A stretch of DNA of 38,981 nt from Bdellovibrionales bacterium (lineage in GTDB: Bacteria; Bdellovibrionota; Bdellovibrionia; Bdellovibrionales; JAMPXM01), in assembly GCA_005808505.1 (NCBI GenBank), contig SYLX01000014.1, positions 1 through 38,981 of the forward strand. Reading direction: 5' to 3'. Each line of letters starts with the position of its first letter. The first letter of the stretch is position 1. The notes under the pieces were generated by a model, which did not search any database, was not told where the DNA came from, and worked only from the letters and a program-made list of their open reading frames with translations. Position numbers and translations under genes: made by a program. Positions 8,279 to 17,239 of this stretch are shown in pieces.

Positions 8279-8911
8279 ATGCGACACGATAGGCCCGATA
8301 ATAACGCAAACGGTAGACAGGCGGTCGGAACCGACCCCTCCGCGACCGATGTGAATCTCGGCGTTGATGAGGCAGAATTTTCTAGCTCGACCGATCGGGC
8401 CCGCGTCGCGCACGAGTTGCACGAAGGCGTCAAGATTGAGAAGGCCATAACGGTTCTCAAACCGGTCGGCGAAGTCTTCGCTTACTGGCGGGACTTCAAT
8501 AATCTGCCGCGGTTCATGAACAATTTAGTCAGCGTCGATGTTCGTTCACCTCTTCGTTCCCACTGGGTCTGGAAAACGGTCGCAGACTTGACCTTCGAAT
8601 GGGAGATGGAAGTCATCGCCGAAATCCAAGATCGAATGATTTCATGGCAAACTTTGCCCGGCTCAGAAATGAACCACGCCGGTTCAGTTTGGTTGCGACC
8701 TGCTCCGCAAGATGAGGCGACCGTCATTCACGTTCAGCTTCGTTACGCACCACCCATCGGCCGACTGGGGATGAAGCTTGCAGAACTGCTGGGCGAAGAT
8801 CCGGCCAAGAGCGTAGCGGAGGCTCTTCGAAGACTCCGCTCGATCCTTGAAGCTGGAGAAGTTCCGACCACGGAAGGACAGCCGCACGGCTCTCGCGGTC
8901 TTCTGCACTAA
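8279..8911 (+). CDS. SRPBCC (START-like, polyketide cyclase/dehydrase type) protein
   Basis: A 210-residue protein with an excellent ribosome-binding site (AGGAGG, spacing 5) before ATG 8279. Residues 1-50 are polar and probably disordered. From about 50 the sequence follows the SRPBCC fold: VKIEKAITVLKPVGEVFAYW (strand, then helix), RFMNNLVSVDV, the strand WKTVADLTFEWEMEV, ISWQTLPGSEMNHAGSVWLRP and a long C-terminal helix GMKLAELLGEDPAKSVAEAL. The fold forms a deep hydrophobic ligand pocket; the ligand cannot be read from the sequence. It lies 68 nt before a zinc alcohol dehydrogenase on the same strand. I recall SRPBCC genes of this kind next to such dehydrogenases in other bacteria, suggesting shared stress or aldehyde handling, but that is inference. 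Confidence 0.8.
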   Translation: MRHDRPDNNANGRQAVGTDPSATDVNLGVDEAEFSSSTDRARVAHELHEGVKIEKAITVLKPVGEVFAYWRDFNNLPRFMNNLVSVDVRSPLRSHWVWKTVADLTFEWEMEVIAEIQDRMISWQTLPGSEMNHAGSVWLRPAPQDEATVIHVQLRYAPPIGRLGMKLAELLGEDPAKSVAEALRRLRSILEAGEVPTTEGQPHGSRGLLH

Positions 8912-8979
8912 AACAAAAGTTGTTTGAGGATGTCTGACGACATCCATCACGACGACATGAATCATGAGGAGACGAAAAA

Positions 8980-10170
8980 ATGAAAGCCGTCTGCTGGCAA
9001 GGCCGCCACAACGTCAAAGTCGAAACCGTAAAAGATCCCGAGATCCTCAATCCCCGAGACTGCATCGTGCGCATCACGTCCACGGCCATCTGCGGATCCG
9101 ATCTTCACCTTTATGACGGCTTCATCCCGACGATGCATAAAGGGGATATCCTAGGTCATGAGTTCATGGGCGAAGTCGTTGAGGTCGGCAACGCTATCAA
9201 AAACCTCGCGGTTGGTGACCGAGTCGTCGTTCCATTCACGATTTCCTGCGGACATTGCCACTTCTGTAAGCGTGAACTTTACTCTCTTTGCGACAACTCA
9301 AACCCTAACGCGCACGTCGCCGACGGGCTTTACGGGCAATCTTGCGCAGGTCTCTTTGGTTATTCGCACATGATGGGCGGATACGCCGGTGGCCAAGCTC
9401 AATACGCGCGTGTTCCTTACGCCGACATTGGACCATTGAAAATCCCGGATGGCGTAGAAGACGAAAGCGTCTTATTTCTTAGCGACATCTTGCCGACCGG
9501 TTGGATGGCCGCTGATAACTGCAATATTCAGCCGGGCGATACGGTCGCCGTCTGGGGTTGCGGCCCCGTCGGTTTATTCGCGATTCAGTCCGCGTATCTT
9601 CTGGGTGCCGAGTGCGTGATCGCGATCGATCGGGTTCCCGAACGATTGGCTTTGGCCGAGCAAGTTTGCGGGGCCGAGATCATCAACTACGAAGAAGTCG
9701 ACGTGCAAGAAGAGCTGATGTTGAAAACCGGAGGACGCGGCCCCGATTCCTGCATCGACGCCGTCGGGATGGAAGCTCACGGTGCGGGTCACGCTCTTTC
9801 GACTCTCCAATATGTTTACGACAAGGCTAAAACTTCCGTTTTTCAAGAAACCGATCGGCCGATTGCGCTGCGACAGGCAATTCAGTCCTGTCGAAAAGGC
9901 GGCGTGATTTCGATTCCAGGCGTGTACGGCGGTGTGCTCGACAAAGTTCCGTTTGGTGCCGCATTCCAGAAAGGACTCACCTTTCGCATGGGTCAGACGC
10001 ACGTCAAACGGTACATGAAACCGCTTCTCGATATGATCCTCGACGGCAAGCTTGATCCCTCGTTCGTCATCTCTCATCGATTGAAGCTTGATGAGGCGGC
10101 TGGTGGTTACAAAACTTTCTTAGAGAAAGCGGATAGCTGCACGAAGGTGATTTTGGATCCGTGGCATTGA
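8980..10170 (+). CDS. Zinc-dependent alcohol dehydrogenase, formaldehyde-dehydrogenase-like
   Basis: A 396-residue medium-chain dehydrogenase. Catalytic-zinc ligands are readable: Cys38 (AICGSD) and His60-Glu61 (GHEF). The structural-zinc lobe has four cysteines, Cys90, 93, 96 and 104. The Rossmann nucleotide site is [11 protein letters not shown]. Length, the DILPTGW segment and the long insert near [18 protein letters not shown] place it in the formaldehyde-dehydrogenase-like subgroup, which oxidises small aldehydes or alcohols with NAD and may not need glutathione. The start is supported by GAGGAG 10 nt upstream. It follows the SRPBCC gene and precedes the ChrA gene by 66 nt; the three may be co-transcribed. 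The exact substrate is unknown. Confidence 0.88.
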   Translation: MKAVCWQGRHNVKVETVKDPEILNPRDCIVRITSTAICGSDLHLYDGFIPTMHKGDILGHEFMGEVVEVGNAIKNLAVGDRVVVPFTISCGHCHFCKRELYSLCDNSNPNAHVADGLYGQSCAGLFGYSHMMGGYAGGQAQYARVPYADIGPLKIPDGVEDESVLFLSDILPTGWMAADNCNIQPGDTVAVWGCGPVGLFAIQSAYLLGAECVIAIDRVPERLALAEQVCGAEIINYEEVDVQEELMLKTGGRGPDSCIDAVGMEAHGAGHALSTLQYVYDKAKTSVFQETDRPIALRQAIQSCRKGGVISIPGVYGGVLDKVPFGAAFQKGLTFRMGQTHVKRYMKPLLDMILDGKLDPSFVISHRLKLDEAAGGYKTFLEKADSCTKVILDPWH

Positions 10171-10236
10171 AGGTTGCTTAGTTCGGCGCTCGTTTGCTAA
10201 TCCTCGATCTGACGGACCGATCAGAACGAGGATGAG

Positions 10237-11436
10237 ATGACTCAGCTTCCCGCGAGCGCCGCAGATAAAAGCTCTAAGTCTCGCTACATCGAAACTGCGC
10301 TCTATTTTCTAAAGCTCGGATTCATCGGCTTTGGTGGTCCGCTCGCGCTGGTTGCGAGCATGCAACGAGATCTAGTCGAAAGACGCAAATGGATGGATCC
10401 TGAAGCTTTCGCCCGAGCCTTTGCGCTCATCAAGGCGATGCCGGGGCCGGTTGCATTCATGACGTCCGTTTTTCTCGGCCAACGCCGCGCCGGCTGGCTT
10501 GGTGGATTGGTTGCGGGTGTTGGATTAATCGCACCCTCGTTCGCCATGTTGGTTCTTTTCGGAATGTTTTACGAACAATGGCGTGGTGTGCGGGGCGCGG
10601 ATGCGTTTCTTACCGGACTTCAGGCCACCGCGCTCGGCGTGATCCTCGCGAGTTTGAAGGGTTTGGGTTTTAGCCATCGGAAGAAAATCATTTTCTGGTT
10701 TCTAGCTTTCGTTGCCGCTTTGATCACGTTTCTCAAACCGGCGCTTGAGCCATTTTTGATTCTCTTCTCAGGCCTCCTTACGGCAGGCCTGCTGCGATTG
10801 AAGATGAAGTCTCGCCCAAGTCATTGGTTACAAAACCTAAAGCTTCTCTGGATCGGCGGACTCCAACCCCCGCAGCTCGACATGACAACGCAAGCTCTTC
10901 CCGTGATGCAAACGACAGCGAATTTCCCGGATCTTTTCTTAAGCTGTTTCAAAGCCGGCGCGTTCGTTTTTGGTTCTGGTCTCGCGATCGTCCCCATGAT
11001 GGAACACGATTTTGTCAGCCGCCTCGGTTGGCTCACGCACACAGAGTTCATGGATGCGCTTGCGTTCGGACAAGTCACTCCAGGCCCCGTCGTCATCACG
11101 ACGACATTTATCGGATACAAGTCACTCGGTTTGGCCGGAGCCTTCGTCGCGACGAGCGCCATCTTTCTTGCGCCTTTTCTTCACATGGTAACGTGGTTTC
11201 CACGCGCACTGAATCGAATGGAAAAACTCCCTTGGATCCAAGCTTTTCTGACGGGAGCAATCGCGGCCGTTTGCGGTGCGATTTTCGCAACGGTCCTTAA
11301 ACTTGCAGCCCCTTGGATCAACCAACCTTTTGCTTACCTGCTCATTGCGGCTGCACTGCTTGCAGGGTTACTCACGAAGATTCCCGTGTGGCTCGTGATC
11401 CCGTTTGGTGGAGCGCTCGGTTACTTGATTCTCTAA
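10237..11436 (+). CDS. chrA: Chromate-transporter (CHR) family membrane protein
   Basis: A 399-residue hydrophobic protein with two homologous halves, as in long-chain CHR proteins. The N-half has LGFIGFGGPLALV and AFALIKAMPGPVAF; the C-half has FKAGAFVFGSGLAIVP and ALAFGQVTPGPVVITTTFIG. The paired FGGP/FGSG and MPGP/TPGP motifs are hallmarks of the family, which exports chromate in some bacteria. Between the motifs lie many hydrophobic stretches, about ten to twelve helices. The start is set by GAGGATGAG just before ATG 10237; an overlapping ATG at 10232 is out of frame. Many CHR homologues are not shown to carry chromate, so the family call is safe and the substrate is not. It converges on the pil cluster across a shared terminator. 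Confidence 0.9.
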   Translation: MTQLPASAADKSSKSRYIETALYFLKLGFIGFGGPLALVASMQRDLVERRKWMDPEAFARAFALIKAMPGPVAFMTSVFLGQRRAGWLGGLVAGVGLIAPSFAMLVLFGMFYEQWRGVRGADAFLTGLQATALGVILASLKGLGFSHRKKIIFWFLAFVAALITFLKPALEPFLILFSGLLTAGLLRLKMKSRPSHWLQNLKLLWIGGLQPPQLDMTTQALPVMQTTANFPDLFLSCFKAGAFVFGSGLAIVPMMEHDFVSRLGWLTHTEFMDALAFGQVTPGPVVITTTFIGYKSLGLAGAFVATSAIFLAPFLHMVTWFPRALNRMEKLPWIQAFLTGAIAAVCGAIFATVLKLAAPWINQPFAYLLIAAALLAGLLTKIPVWLVIPFGGALGYLIL

Positions 11437-11450
11437 CGACGCCCAAAATG

Positions 11451-11480
11451 AAAAACGCCCGGCGCAGAAGCCAGGCGTTT
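11451..11480. terminator. Shared terminator between chrA and pilR
   Basis: AAACGCC (11453-11459) pairs with GGCGTTT (11474-11480), with a further GG/CC pair inside the loop. On the minus strand the stem is followed by five T, then CATTTT, so it should terminate the pil transcript after pilR. On the plus strand only three T follow, so it is a weaker stop for chrA. Confidence 0.75.
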
Positions 11481-11505
11481 AGGATTTGAAACTTGTACTC
11501 TAGAA

Positions 11506-12918
11506 TCAGCCGGCCTCGTCTTCCAACTCATCGTCGGTGATCGTGCCGAGGTTGTACTTCTCAACCCGGTAGCGCATCGAGCGGAACGTGATGCCAAGAA
11601 GCTTTGCGGCCTTTTTCTTCACTCCGCCTGCCGTGTGGATCGCTTTGATCAGCAGTTCTTTTTCGATCTGACCCACGACTTTATCGAGATCGATTCCGTC
11701 TTCGGTGATCTCGATACCATCTGAAGACGCCATCTTGCGGCCCGACGGCGTATTTACAAACGGCGGTAAGCTTTCGGGAAGAACCGTCGCGCCACCTTCG
11801 AGTGCGACTGTGCGCTCGATGATGTTCTCAAGTTCCCGTACGTTACCGGGGTAATCGTATTTTTTGAGAAGATCCATCGCCTCTTTCGAGATCGAGGAGA
11901 TCGTCTTCGTCAAACGCGAGTTGTACTTATTCAAAAAATGCGTTGCGAGGGCCGCGATATCATCGCGACGTTCACGAAGGCTCGGCGTTTTGATGTTGAT
12001 CACGTTCAAGCGGTAGAACAAATCTTGCCGGAACGTACCTTGGGTGACCATCTGCTCGAGGTCGCGGTTAGTTGCGGCGATGATCCGTACGTCGACTTTC
12101 GTATCTTCAACGGAACCTACACGACGGATCACGCGCTCTTGAATCGCGCGGAGAAGCTTTACTTGAATCGAAACGGGCAATTCACCCACTTCGTCGAGGA
12201 AGAGCGTTCCACCGTCAGCCACTTCAAACAAACCTGCTTTATCGACCACGGCGCCCGTGAAGGAGCCTTTTTTGTGACCGAACATCTCCGATTCCATGAG
12301 GGATTCAGGGATCGCACCGCAGTTGATGGTAACGAAAGGCTTATCTTTCAGAGGTCCGTTGTAATGGATGGCTTTTGCGACCATCTCCTTACCAGTACCG
12401 CTCTCGCCCGTGATCAAAACGTTTGTCGGAGTTTCCGACACACGCTTGATGAGATCGTAAATGCGGTGCATGGCTTCCGAGTTTCCGACGAGGTTCTGGA
12501 AGCTGTATTCCTTCTCGAGCTCTTTCTTTAGCGAGCGGTTTTCAACTTCGAGATTGCGGCTACGGAGGGCATTCGCAATGTTGATGCGAACTTCGTCGAT
12601 CTTAAAGGGCTTAGTGATGTAATCGTACGCGCCCATCTTCATGGCTTCTACCGCGCTCTCGGTCGTCCCGAAAGCCGTGATCATCATGAAGAGAAGTTCA
12701 GGCTGCGTTTCTTTGACGTGCTTGAGGAGTTCGATGCCCGTGACGTGCGGCATCTGAAGATCCGAGATGATCAAGTCGAACGACTTCTTCTTGAGCATGT
12801 CGATCGCTTTTTGGCCATCTTCCACGCAAGTGACTTCATAGCCTTCCTTGCGAAGCATGATGTCCAAAAACTCGCGTATTGACTCTTCGTCGTCGACGAC
12901 CAGAATTCTCGGCTTCAT
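11506..12918 (-). CDS. pilR: Sigma-54-dependent response regulator PilR
   Basis: A 470-residue NtrC-type regulator. The receiver domain (1-120) has Asp53 as phosphoacceptor, the acidic pair at 9-10 and Lys103. The AAA+ domain (about 140-380) has Walker A GESGTGKE (171-178) and Walker B TLFLDEVGEL (238-247). The loop that contacts sigma-54 reads GSFTGA (218-223), with Ser replacing the usual Ala. A Fis-type helix-turn-helix lies near the C-terminus (KKKAAKLLGITFRSMRYRVEK). Its place directly after pilS in a pilB-T-C-S-R series identifies it as PilR, which in model organisms activates pilA transcription from a sigma-54 promoter. The pilA gene is not beside it here. The gene lies 95 nt after pilS. 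Confidence 0.93.
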   Translation of the reverse strand: MKPRILVVDDEESIREFLDIMLRKEGYEVTCVEDGQKAIDMLKKKSFDLIISDLQMPHVTGIELLKHVKETQPELLFMMITAFGTTESAVEAMKMGAYDYITKPFKIDEVRINIANALRSRNLEVENRSLKKELEKEYSFQNLVGNSEAMHRIYDLIKRVSETPTNVLITGESGTGKEMVAKAIHYNGPLKDKPFVTINCGAIPESLMESEMFGHKKGSFTGAVVDKAGLFEVADGGTLFLDEVGELPVSIQVKLLRAIQERVIRRVGSVEDTKVDVRIIAATNRDLEQMVTQGTFRQDLFYRLNVINIKTPSLRERRDDIAALATHFLNKYNSRLTKTISSISKEAMDLLKKYDYPGNVRELENIIERTVALEGGATVLPESLPPFVNTPSGRKMASSDGIEITEDGIDLDKVVGQIEKELLIKAIHTAGGVKKKAAKLLGITFRSMRYRVEKYNLGTITDDELEDEAG

Positions 12919-13013
12919 CCTTAAAACCCCTCTGTAAGGCCACTCCGGGCGGAGCGACGGCGTTCAATCAAGGCTCGCGTCCCTGCGTGCCGCCTGAAGA
13001 ACGTTCTAGACGT

Positions 13014-14879
13014 TCAACCGTTCCCGCGCTTTTGTCCTCTGAATGCTTTCTGAAAATTTTCCGACGCCCGCTGGGAATCTGCAAGTGCATTTTTGTCGAG
13101 GTTTGAGGCAGCCTTGGCGGGGAACTCTAAAGTGAATTCCGTCCCGACGCCCTTAGTGCTCTCAACGAAAACTCGACCCCCGTGAGCCTCGATAATCTTG
13201 TGAGTGACGGCGAGACCAAGTCCAGTTCCCTTAGGCTTGGTCGTGTGGAAGGGCTCAAAGATTTTGCGCAGACCGACTTCGTCGATGCCGCATCCGTGAT
13301 CTTTGATCTTGATCACGACATTTGTTCCTGAATCGAATGTCGCAATTTCGACTTTCGGTTCACTTGCGTCGTTCATCGCTTGATATGCGTTGATGGTGAT
13401 GTTGAGCAGAGCCTGCTTCAACTTATCGCGATGACCCGCGATTTCTTGGCTCGCCGCTAAACTCAAAGTTTGGACCGTCTCCTGACGTAACTTCGCGTTG
13501 AGCTTCAACATCTCGCAAACTTCGCGAATCAGACCATTCACGTCGACCGGATCATCTTTGAGTTGGTCGGGACGCACGTAATCCAGGAACTCGGTAACTA
13601 AGTTATTAAGGCGATCAATCTCACGAAGAACGATGGCCATGAGCCGCTGCTCTTCTTCTTGGCGCCCGGTAAACGATCCGCCCAACAATTGGATACTGCC
13701 GCTCATGCTCGCCAAAGGGTTCCGAATTTCGTGAGCGATTCCCGCCGCCAGCTGACCGACGGCCGCCATCTTTTCGCTCTGTCTCATCTGAAACTCGAGT
13801 CGCCGAACTCGACTTAAATCCTGGAAGGTCAGAATGGCTCCGCGGATGGCGCTGCCCTCCGGGAGAGGCGACACGATCACTTCGAGAATCAATCGATCGC
13901 CCACGGGAGTCTTGTAGGAGTGATCGAATCGCTCGGTGATGATTGCGGCATCCTCGTCGCTCGCGCCTGTAGCGCCTGTAGCATCTGTAGCCCCGTCGGC
14001 CACGAGCTCCCGCGAGCGTGACGCGAATTCTTGAGTTTTGCTAAGGAGGCCGGGAACAACGTCTTCCAGTTTTTTGCCGACGATTTCCGCCGGAATCGGA
14101 TCGAGGATTTCGATGGCCGCGCGATTCGCTAATAGAATTTCACCGGACTCATCAATAGTGACTAAACCCGTAGAGACGTTATCGATGATCAACGCATTGA
14201 GATTGCGGAGGGCGCGAATATCCTTGCCCTGACGTTGGAGCGCGCTTCCCATGAAGTTGAGCTGTTCGCTCAAGTAGCCTGACAGATGCGCCACCGCGAA
14301 GAAAGAAAGGTTGTTGAGCGCGAAAGCGAAATAAAGCGTCTGACCTTCGAGTTCGGGACCGAGAATCAAAAGCGAGTTGAAAAGAGTCGCCGTCCAGAAC
14401 GCGAGTAAATAGGCGCCGCGCTTTTTGAAAACAAATCCGCAAAGGATGATGTTCACCAGGTGCAGGAACAAAAACAGCGATTGGTTCACACCCGTGAGGT
14501 GAATCAGGCCCGTGATGAAAATTGATTCAAAGAAAAACAACGCCGCGGTGGGCGCGCGACGCTTCAACGCTTTCTCGAAGAAGGTCAAATAAAAGAGATT
14601 TACAGCGAACGCTGCCGAAAGCAGGACGTAAACCGGAACGAGAATCTCCGTATTCACGAACTCAGGTTGCGCCGCCTGGAAAGCAAGGGTGGCCCCGAGA
14701 GTCACTACGAGAAAGCCGAGTCGAACGCCTTCAATCAAAAGCATCTGGCTTCGATTGTCGGTAAAATCGAGCTTCACGGTGCCGGCGTTTGCTCCACCAC
14801 CGTGAGCGAGGTCAGGCGATGAGCCCGCCGCCTGTTCTTGATTTTCGCCCGCCTGCCCGTCCGCGGTCACTTCGATCAC
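13014..14879 (-). CDS. pilS: Membrane sensor histidine kinase PilS
   Basis: A 621-residue kinase, partner of PilR. Layout: a polar N-terminal tail (1-45), six hydrophobic helices (about 48-205), a PAS domain (about 225-360), HisKA with the phosphorylated His383 in AGIAHEIRNPLASM, and an HATPase domain with DHGCGID, FHTTKPKGTGLGLA and GGRVFVES. The six-helix input region plus PAS matches PilS, which in Pseudomonas monitors PilA in the membrane. The annotated start is GTG 14879, with AGGAG only 2 nt away; GTG 14870 (codon 4) has a spacing of 11, so the exact start is uncertain. A stem-loop directly precedes this site. The PAS-to-kinase linker holds an imperfect 9-nt repeat. Confidence 0.92.
   Translation of the reverse strand: MIEVTADGQAGENQEQAAGSSPDLAHGGGANAGTVKLDFTDNRSQMLLIEGVRLGFLVVTLGATLAFQAAQPEFVNTEILVPVYVLLSAAFAVNLFYLTFFEKALKRRAPTAALFFFESIFITGLIHLTGVNQSLFLFLHLVNIILCGFVFKKRGAYLLAFWTATLFNSLLILGPELEGQTLYFAFALNNLSFFAVAHLSGYLSEQLNFMGSALQRQGKDIRALRNLNALIIDNVSTGLVTIDESGEILLANRAAIEILDPIPAEIVGKKLEDVVPGLLSKTQEFASRSRELVADGATDATGATGASDEDAAIITERFDHSYKTPVGDRLILEVIVSPLPEGSAIRGAILTFQDLSRVRRLEFQMRQSEKMAAVGQLAAGIAHEIRNPLASMSGSIQLLGGSFTGRQEEEQRLMAIVLREIDRLNNLVTEFLDYVRPDQLKDDPVDVNGLIREVCEMLKLNAKLRQETVQTLSLAASQEIAGHRDKLKQALLNITINAYQAMNDASEPKVEIATFDSGTNVVIKIKDHGCGIDEVGLRKIFEPFHTTKPKGTGLGLAVTHKIIEAHGGRVFVESTKGVGTEFTLEFPAKAASNLDKNALADSQRASENFQKAFRGQKRGNG
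13963..13989 (-). repeat. 9-nt triplicate in pilS
   Basis: Plus-strand units GCGCCTGTA, GCGCCTGTA, GCATCTGTA stand in tandem and encode the Ala/Thr/Gly-rich DATGATGA segment of PilS (around residues 299-307), within the PAS domain or a loop of it. In-frame copy changes would only lengthen or shorten this loop. Confidence 0.6.
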
Positions 14880-14886
14880 GTCTCCT

Positions 14887-14910
14887 GCGGCCCGAAGTCA
14901 TTAGGGCCGC
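14887..14910 (-). promoter_or_regulatory. Stem-loop between pilC and pilS, next to the pilS ribosome-binding site
   Basis: GCGGCCC and GGGCCGC form a perfect 7-bp GC-only stem around a 10-nt loop. On the minus strand it is followed at once by AGGAG and the GTG start of pilS. There is no T-run, so it is not an obvious terminator. It could set pilS expression relative to pilC by transcript processing or by modulating ribosome access. Confidence 0.5.
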
Positions 14911-14938
14911 TCAATTCACTGCTGCTTGATCGTCTCGC

Positions 14939-16162
14939 TTACGCGCCGCTACCGACTGTTCCTGCGAGGTTGAAGATCGGGAGGTACATCGCAATGACGA
15001 TGAAGGCGATGATCCCGCCGAGGAAGACCATGAGCAAAGGTTCGATGACCGTGGTCAAAGCGCCTACGGCCACGTCAACTTCGTCTTCATAAAAGTCGGC
15101 GATACGACCTAACATCTGATCGAGCGTACCGGTTTGTTCACCGACCGCGATCATCTGCGTGACCATTTGCGGAATATATTTTTCTTTCGCCAAAGGAACG
15201 ACGAGCGATTTCCCTTCGGAGATCGAGTCTTTCGCTCGCAAGATCGCACGCTCGATCACGTAGTTACCGACTGTCTTCGCCGAGATGTCGAGAGCTTCCA
15301 TGATGCCGACGCCGGAGCCAAGAAGTGTCGAAAGAGTTCGCGTGAAACGCGCAACCGCACTTTTCGTGATCAAGTCACCAATCAGCGGCATATCGATGAA
15401 AATCGCATCACACGTTTTGCGACCTCCATCGGAATTGTAGTAAGCGATCGCTCCGTAGATCACCCCGACCACGGTACCGATGTAGAGATACCAATACTTG
15501 ATGAACGATTCGCTCATCGCGACGACGTACTGAGTGAGCGCCGGAAGTTCGCCGTTGAACTGCTCGAAGAGAGCTTGGAACTTCGGGATAACGAAGAACA
15601 AAAGACCACCGACGACGACCAAGGCGATTGCCATGATGACCGCGGGATAAATCATTGCGCCTTTAACTTTACCCGTGAGCTTCACGGATTTCTCGATGTA
15701 GGCCGCAAGACGGTTCAAGATTTGATCGAGGTTACCGGACTCTTCGCCTGCGCGAACCAGGTTGACGTAGAAGCGGTTGAAGATCTTCGGATGCTCGGCA
15801 AGCGCATCACCGAAGCGTTTCCCTTTGGAGATATCGCTCGCGACCGTCTTTAAAGCGATGCCTAGGTTAGGGCTACGCGAGCTTTGTCCGAGAGTATCGA
15901 TCGCTTGCAAGATCGGAATACCTGACGTGAGAAGTGTCGCCATCTGACGCGTGAGGATCTGCAAATCTTTCGATTTTACGCCGCGACCACTTGCTCCCCG
16001 AGAACGTGGAGCTTGACGAGTTTGCACAGCCGGCACGATGCGAAGAGGCACCATGCGCTGCGCGCGCAACTTCACGCGGGCCTCAGCTTCGTTCGCCGCT
16101 TCGATTTCGCCGCGCAGGTCTTTGCCGTTCGCGCCTTTCGCTTCGAAATTGAACTTTGCCAT
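14939..16162 (-). CDS. pilC: Type IV pilus inner-membrane platform protein PilC
   Basis: A 407-residue GspF/PilC protein. Two repeated cytoplasmic helical domains (about 65-190 and 270-390) contain LTRQMATLLTSGIPILQAID and FTRTLSTLLGSGVGIMEALD, the typical duplicated motif, with the matching RAGEESGNLDQIL and AVGEQTGTLDQML. Three membrane helices are visible (about 165-195, 225-245, 375-400). PilC is the platform on which PilB and PilT act to extend and retract the pilus. AGGAG lies just before ATG 16162. The gene starts 9 nt after pilT ends, in one operon. Confidence 0.95.
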   Translation of the reverse strand: MAKFNFEAKGANGKDLRGEIEAANEAEARVKLRAQRMVPLRIVPAVQTRQAPRSRGASGRGVKSKDLQILTRQMATLLTSGIPILQAIDTLGQSSRSPNLGIALKTVASDISKGKRFGDALAEHPKIFNRFYVNLVRAGEESGNLDQILNRLAAYIEKSVKLTGKVKGAMIYPAVIMAIALVVVGGLLFFVIPKFQALFEQFNGELPALTQYVVAMSESFIKYWYLYIGTVVGVIYGAIAYYNSDGGRKTCDAIFIDMPLIGDLITKSAVARFTRTLSTLLGSGVGIMEALDISAKTVGNYVIERAILRAKDSISEGKSLVVPLAKEKYIPQMVTQMIAVGEQTGTLDQMLGRIADFYEDEVDVAVGALTTVIEPLLMVFLGGIIAFIVIAMYLPIFNLAGTVGSGA

Positions 16163-16171
16163 CTTCTCTCC

Positions 16172-17239
16172 TTAAAGGCCTGCTTTACGCAGAAGCGCAT
16201 CCAGCTGCTCTGGTTCCGGCGATGCCGAGAACGCGGTTTTCAAATCGATTTTCTTTCGCAGAACTAAATTCAACAGGCTTTGGTTCATCGTGACCATGCC
16301 GGTTTTCTCCTGCCCGACCTGCATCATCGCGCCGATTTGGTGGAGCTTGTTCTCACGCACCAAGTGACGAATGCTCGGAGTCATCGCGAGGTACTCAACC
16401 GCCGCGACTCGACCACCCTGCAACGACGGCAGAAGTCGCTGCGAGATGATCCCCTGAAGAACAAAGCTAAGTAGAACTCGAATACGCTCTTGTTGCTCGG
16501 CCGGGAACACGCTGACGAGACGGCTGATCGTTTGGATCGCCGAGTTCGTGTGAAGAGTCGCGAAAACCAAGTGTCCTGTCTCAGCCGTCAAGAGTCCAGC
16601 TTCGATCGTCTCGAGATCCCGAAGCTCGCCCAACAAACAGTAATCGGGATCCTGACGAAGCAAATACTTCATCGCCGACTTATAAGCCGACGTATCGGTG
16701 CCGACTTCTCGTTGGTTCACGATACAGTTCTTGTGCGGATGAACGAATTCGATCGGATCTTCAAGAGTTACGATATGACCGTAGTTCTCCGTATTGATCT
16801 TGTCGATCATCGTCGCGATCGTCGTGGATTTTCCCGAACCGGTCGGGCCCGTCACGAGCACCATGCCGTAAGGGAGATTCGTAAGTTCTCCCACGGCGGG
16901 TGGCAGACTTAAGTCCTGAAACTTTGGAATCGTAACCGGTACGCGACGAAAAACCCCCGAGACCGCACCCTTCTGGAAAAAGTAGTTCGCACGGAAGCGG
17001 GCCATGTTTTTTACATCGAAGCTGAAGTCGAGTTCGCGGGCTTCTTCGAACTTACTTTTTTGTGAATCACTGATCACCGAATAACAGAGCTTGCGAGTGT
17101 GCTCTTTATTCAAAGGCTCGCTTTTCACGCGAACCATGCGCCCGTTCACACGGAGAGCCGGCTGCGAACCTGCAACGATATGCAAGTCGGAGGCTCCTTG
17201 ATCCGTGGCGAACTTGAGCAGCTGCAAGAGAGTGATCAT
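16172..17239 (-). CDS. pilT: Pilus retraction ATPase PilT
   Basis: A 355-residue hexameric secretion-type ATPase that drives pilus depolymerisation and twitching. Visible are SDLHIVAGSQPALRVNG (N-terminal PAS-like domain), Walker A GPTGSGKST (131-139), the aspartate-box region TLEDPIEFVH, Walker B LLGELRDLETI, the His box FATLHTNSA, and the PilT-specific C-terminal motif as SIRHLVREN (AIRNLIRE in model PilT). That last motif separates it from PilB. ATG 17239 overlaps the pilB stop in an ATGA, indicating translational coupling. Some bacteria carry a second pilT elsewhere; this is the copy in the motor operon. Confidence 0.96.
   Translation of the reverse strand: MITLLQLLKFATDQGASDLHIVAGSQPALRVNGRMVRVKSEPLNKEHTRKLCYSVISDSQKSKFEEARELDFSFDVKNMARFRANYFFQKGAVSGVFRRVPVTIPKFQDLSLPPAVGELTNLPYGMVLVTGPTGSGKSTTIATMIDKINTENYGHIVTLEDPIEFVHPHKNCIVNQREVGTDTSAYKSAMKYLLRQDPDYCLLGELRDLETIEAGLLTAETGHLVFATLHTNSAIQTISRLVSVFPAEQQERIRVLLSFVLQGIISQRLLPSLQGGRVAAVEYLAMTPSIRHLVRENKLHQIGAMMQVGQEKTGMVTMNQSLLNLVLRKKIDLKTAFSASPEPEQLDALLRKAGL

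Noticed and set aside
15134..15853. 239-residue open frame opposite pilC
   Set aside because: It is antisense to a well-conserved gene; its charged, patternless composition is typical of a shadow frame.
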